The notes beneath the pieces were generated by a model, which did no database searches, was not told the DNA's origin, and saw only the letters and a list, made by a program, of their open reading frames with translations. From the NCBI GenBank assembly GCA_031266635.1, contig JAISAN010000230.1, positions 1 through 7,321 of the forward strand: a stretch of DNA of 7,321 nt, in the 5' to 3' direction. The stretch is from Treponema sp. (GTDB taxonomy: Bacteria; Spirochaetota; Spirochaetia; Treponematales; Breznakiellaceae). The position numbers and the translations under genes were made by a program. Positions 5,268 to 7,321 of this stretch are shown here, in pieces (the first letter of the stretch is position 1; the number at the start of each line of letters is the position of its first letter).

Positions 5268-6503
5268 TCAACCTGCCGCGCCGCCAAAATCGTCGAAGAT
5301 GATGTTGTCCCGCTCCACCCCCAGATCGGTCAGCATCTTGATCGCCGCGGCGGTCATCAGGGGCGGGCCGCACATATAATACTCGCAGTCTTCCGGGGCG
5401 GGATGATCTTTCAGATAGTTGTCATACAGCACTTGGTGAATGAACCCGGTAAGGCCCGTCCAGTTGTCTTGGGGCAGCGGATCGGAAAGGGCCAAATGCC
5501 AGGTGAAGTTGGGATTTTCCGCCTGAAGCCGGTCGTACTCTTCGCCATAAAACGCTTCTTTCAGGGAACGGGCCCCGTACCAAAAGCTGATTTTCCGGTT
5601 CGTCTTTAACCGCTTCAACTGGTCAAAGATGTGGGACCGCATGGGGGCCATGCCCGCGCCGCCGCCGATATAGATCATTTCAGCGTCCGTATCGCGGGCG
5701 AAAAATTCGCCGAAGGGGCCGTAGACCGTTATCTTGTCCCCCGGTTTCAGACTGAACGCGTAGGAGGACATAACGCCCGGCGGCACGTCGGGCTGCCGGG
5801 GCGGGGGGGATGAGATGCGGATGTTGAATTTTACAACTCCCTGTTCCTCCGGGTAGTTGGCCATTGAATAGGCCCGGGTGACGGTCTCATCAACTTTGGA
5901 GGTATAACGCCAGAGGTTGAATTTGTCCCAATCGCTCCGGTATTCGCTTTGAACATCAAAATCTTTGTAGTTCACCACATGGGGCGGGCACTCCAGCTGC
6001 ATATAACCGCCGGCGCGGAAATTCACGTTTTCCCCTTCCGGCAGGCGCAGGGTGAGTTCTTTGATAAAGGTGGCGACGCTGGGATTGGATTCCACCGTAC
6101 ACTCGTATTTTTTTACGCCGAACACCTCTTCGGAGACGGTGATTTTCATGTTCTGTTTGACCGGCGTCTGGCAGCCAAGCCGCCAGTGGTTCCTGGCCTG
6201 GCGGCGGGTAAAATGAGGCTCCTCCGTGGACAGCATATCGCCGCCGCCTTCAAAGACCTGGCATTTGCACTGGCCGCAGGTGCCGCCGCCGCCGCAGGCG
6301 GAAGACAGGTAAATGTGTTGGCCCGCCAGGGTTTTCAGCAGCTTCCCGCCGGCGGGAACGATAATATTTTTTTCGCCGTTGATCTCAATGGTCACATCGC
6401 CGGCGCTGACCAAAGCGGCCCGGGCGATGAGGATAATGACCGCCAGGGCCATAACCACCGCGGTAAACATCCCGATGGCAAGGTAGATTTCCTGAGTGTT
6501 CAT
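5268..6503 (-). CDS. nqrF: Na+-NQR subunit F (NADH-oxidising flavo/iron-sulfur subunit)
   Basis: NqrF is the electron-input subunit of the Na+-pumping NADH:quinone oxidoreductase. It takes hydride from NADH onto FAD and passes electrons to its [2Fe-2S] centre and then to the membrane subunits. Domain order in the 411-residue protein is typical. An N-terminal membrane anchor (about 5-30) is followed by a ferredoxin domain with cluster ligands Cys70, Cys76, Cys79 and Cys111. The FAD domain has RAYS (210-213), and the NADH domain has GGGAGMAP (280-287), YGARS (309-313) and MCGPP with Cys378. The C-terminus is near IIFDDFGG. The Cys positions agree with the Vibrio enzyme. ATG 6503 has AAGGAG 5 nt upstream, overlapping the nqrE stop. 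Length is normal and no damage is seen. Confidence 0.98.
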   Translation of the reverse strand: MNTQEIYLAIGMFTAVVMALAVIILIARAALVSAGDVTIEINGEKNIIVPAGGKLLKTLAGQHIYLSSACGGGGTCGQCKCQVFEGGGDMLSTEEPHFTRRQARNHWRLGCQTPVKQNMKITVSEEVFGVKKYECTVESNPSVATFIKELTLRLPEGENVNFRAGGYMQLECPPHVVNYKDFDVQSEYRSDWDKFNLWRYTSKVDETVTRAYSMANYPEEQGVVKFNIRISSPPPRQPDVPPGVMSSYAFSLKPGDKITVYGPFGEFFARDTDAEMIYIGGGAGMAPMRSHIFDQLKRLKTNRKISFWYGARSLKEAFYGEEYDRLQAENPNFTWHLALSDPLPQDNWTGLTGFIHQVLYDNYLKDHPAPEDCEYYMCGPPLMTAAAIKMLTDLGVERDNIIFDDFGGAAG

Positions 6504-6512
6504 CCTGTCTCC

Positions 6513-7121
6513 TTAAATCTGTATGCCGGAAAAGCACATGAAACCCAGGGCCATCAAGCCGATGGTGAGAAAGGTGATCCCCTTCCCCTGGAGTCCCGCG
6601 GGCACATTGCTGTATTTTAATTTTTCCCGGATACCCGCCAAAAGCGCAATCGCCAGCGCCCAGGACGCGCCGGAACCGACGCCGTAAACCAGGCTTTCGG
6701 AAAACGTGTAATCCCGTTCCACCATAAAAAGCGATCCCGCCATGATAACGCAGTTAACGGTAATCAGCGGCAGAAAGATCCCCAGCGCGTTGTAGAGCTT
6801 GGGCATATATTTATCCATCGCCATTTCCAGAATCTGCACTATGGCGGCAATAACGCCGATATAGGTGAGGAAACCCAGGTAGGATAAATCCACATTCGGC
6901 AGCCCCGCCCAGGCCAGCGCCCCGTCCCGCAGCAGGTAGTTATATACCAGATTGTTGACGGGAACGGTAATGGCCTGAACCACAATGACCGCAATTCCCA
7001 AACCGAAGGCGGTGTCTATCTTCTTGGACATCATGATGAAAGAACACATACCTAAGAAGAAGGCCAGGGCCATGTTTTCGATAAGAAGGGCCCGTACAAA
7101 AAGACTTAATAAATGTTCCAT
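6513..7121 (-). CDS. nqrE: Na+-NQR subunit E
   Basis: NqrE is a six-helix membrane subunit that with NqrD holds an iron-sulfur/iron site in the middle of the membrane, on the electron path from NqrF to NqrC. From ATG 7121 the protein has 202 residues, close to the Vibrio length. It starts MEHLLSLFVRALLIENMALA, the NqrE (not RnfA) form. Cys26 in LGMCSF and Cys124 in TVNCVI are the conserved metal-site cysteines. GLGIAVIVV (40-48), LYNALGIFLPLITVNC (109-124) and the end LMALGFMCFSGIQI are strongly NqrE-like. The frame stays open 32 codons further upstream, but that part overlaps nqrD. AAGGAGG lies 6-7 nt before ATG 7121 and overlaps the nqrD stop. Confidence 0.98.
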   Translation of the reverse strand: MEHLLSLFVRALLIENMALAFFLGMCSFIMMSKKIDTAFGLGIAVIVVQAITVPVNNLVYNYLLRDGALAWAGLPNVDLSYLGFLTYIGVIAAIVQILEMAMDKYMPKLYNALGIFLPLITVNCVIMAGSLFMVERDYTFSESLVYGVGSGASWALAIALLAGIREKLKYSNVPAGLQGKGITFLTIGLMALGFMCFSGIQI

Positions 7122-7132
7122 GCCGGTCCTCC

Positions 7133-7321
7133 TTAACTTTCCTGTTCCGAAAATTGCGGCGCCAGCGTAAACGGCGCTTCTTCCCGCTGGTCCTTTTTCC
7201 ATATCCGCAGGGCCCATATAATGAGGCCGATGAGGAAAAACGCGGAAGGCGGCATGAGGAGCAGGCCGTTGGGATTATACCAGCCGCCTTCTTTCACCAC
7301 CGGCAGGATGACAAAGCCGAG
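7133..7321 (-). CDS. nqrD: Na+-NQR subunit D, C-terminal 62 residues (cut by window edge)
   Basis: The minus strand from the right edge reads 62 codons without a stop, ending in TAA at 7135-7133, 11 nt before nqrE. The peptide contains GGWYNPNGLLLMPPSAFF and then a final membrane helix (LIGLIIWALRIW). This matches the NqrD C-terminus, where Pro-Asn-Gly-Leu and Pro-Ser-Ala-Phe-Phe are conserved. The last 20 or so residues, from KKDQREEAP, form an acidic hydrophilic tail. Gene order D-E-F confirms the call. RnfE is the closest alternative and is unlikely next to NqrE/NqrF. The metal-site Cys residues are outside the window. Confidence 0.93.
   Translation of the reverse strand, partial: LGFVILPVVKEGGWYNPNGLLLMPPSAFFLIGLIIWALRIWKKDQREEAPFTLAPQFSEQES

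Noticed and set aside
5949..6620. Plus-strand open frame of 223 codons opposite nqrF and the end of nqrE
   Set aside because: It overlaps two certain genes on the other strand and shows no domain or ribosome site.
7122..7217. Longer start for nqrE at 7217
   Set aside because: The extra 32 codons overlap the conserved nqrD 3' end in another frame. ATG 7121 has a strong Shine-Dalgarno and matches the NqrE N-terminus.
6513..7321. Rnf complex (RnfA/RnfE) instead of NQR
   Set aside because: The MEHLLSLF...LIENMALAFFLGMC start, the FSGIQI end and a following NqrF with ferredoxin, FAD and NADH domains are specific to NQR; Rnf has no NqrF.

Overview
The window holds nine genes, all on the minus strand (transcription runs from high to low coordinates). 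Together they encode most of a short aerobic electron-transport chain. In transcription order they are: the 3' end of nqrD, nqrE, nqrF and nqrM (Na+-translocating NADH:quinone oxidoreductase and its maturation protein); then menA and a long-chain polyprenyl diphosphate synthase (menaquinone prenylation); then cydA and cydB (cytochrome bd oxidase); and the first 44 codons of cydD (ABC exporter needed to assemble cytochrome bd), cut by the left edge.

Layout by region. 7321-5018: the distal nqr operon. Gaps of 9-11 nt separate D/E and E/F, each with a strong Shine-Dalgarno over the preceding stop codon, and nqrM closes the run. 5017-4809: a hairpin-rich gap with a probable nqr terminator and a recognisable promoter for the next unit. 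4808-2845: menA and the polyprenyl synthase, overlapping by 4 bp (ATGA). 2844-2658: a gap with a directional hairpin repeat, a good sigma-70-type promoter and a leader for cydA. 2657-286: cydA and cydB, 11 nt apart. 285-135: a leader of three hairpins, one terminator-like. 134-1: the start of cydD, which begins with TTG.

The genes work together as one pathway. NADH electrons enter through Na+-NQR, pass to menaquinone (tail made by the synthase and attached by MenA), and leave to O2 through cytochrome bd. NqrM and CydD serve assembly. No menaquinone head-group gene is visible here, so head-group synthesis elsewhere or scavenging of the precursor are both open.

The organism is a bacterium with moderately GC-rich coding DNA, AT-rich hairpin-laden gaps, purine-rich Shine-Dalgarno sites and some TTG starts. 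NQR plus cytochrome bd fits a gut or sediment anaerobe or microaerobe that meets traces of oxygen. I cannot fix the phylum from the sequence; a gut spirochaete is a low-confidence guess. The gene content is of known families. The least explained part is the set of related hairpins in the intergenic regions, including a 40-nt repeat present in both orientations whose two copies differ by a compensatory base pair.
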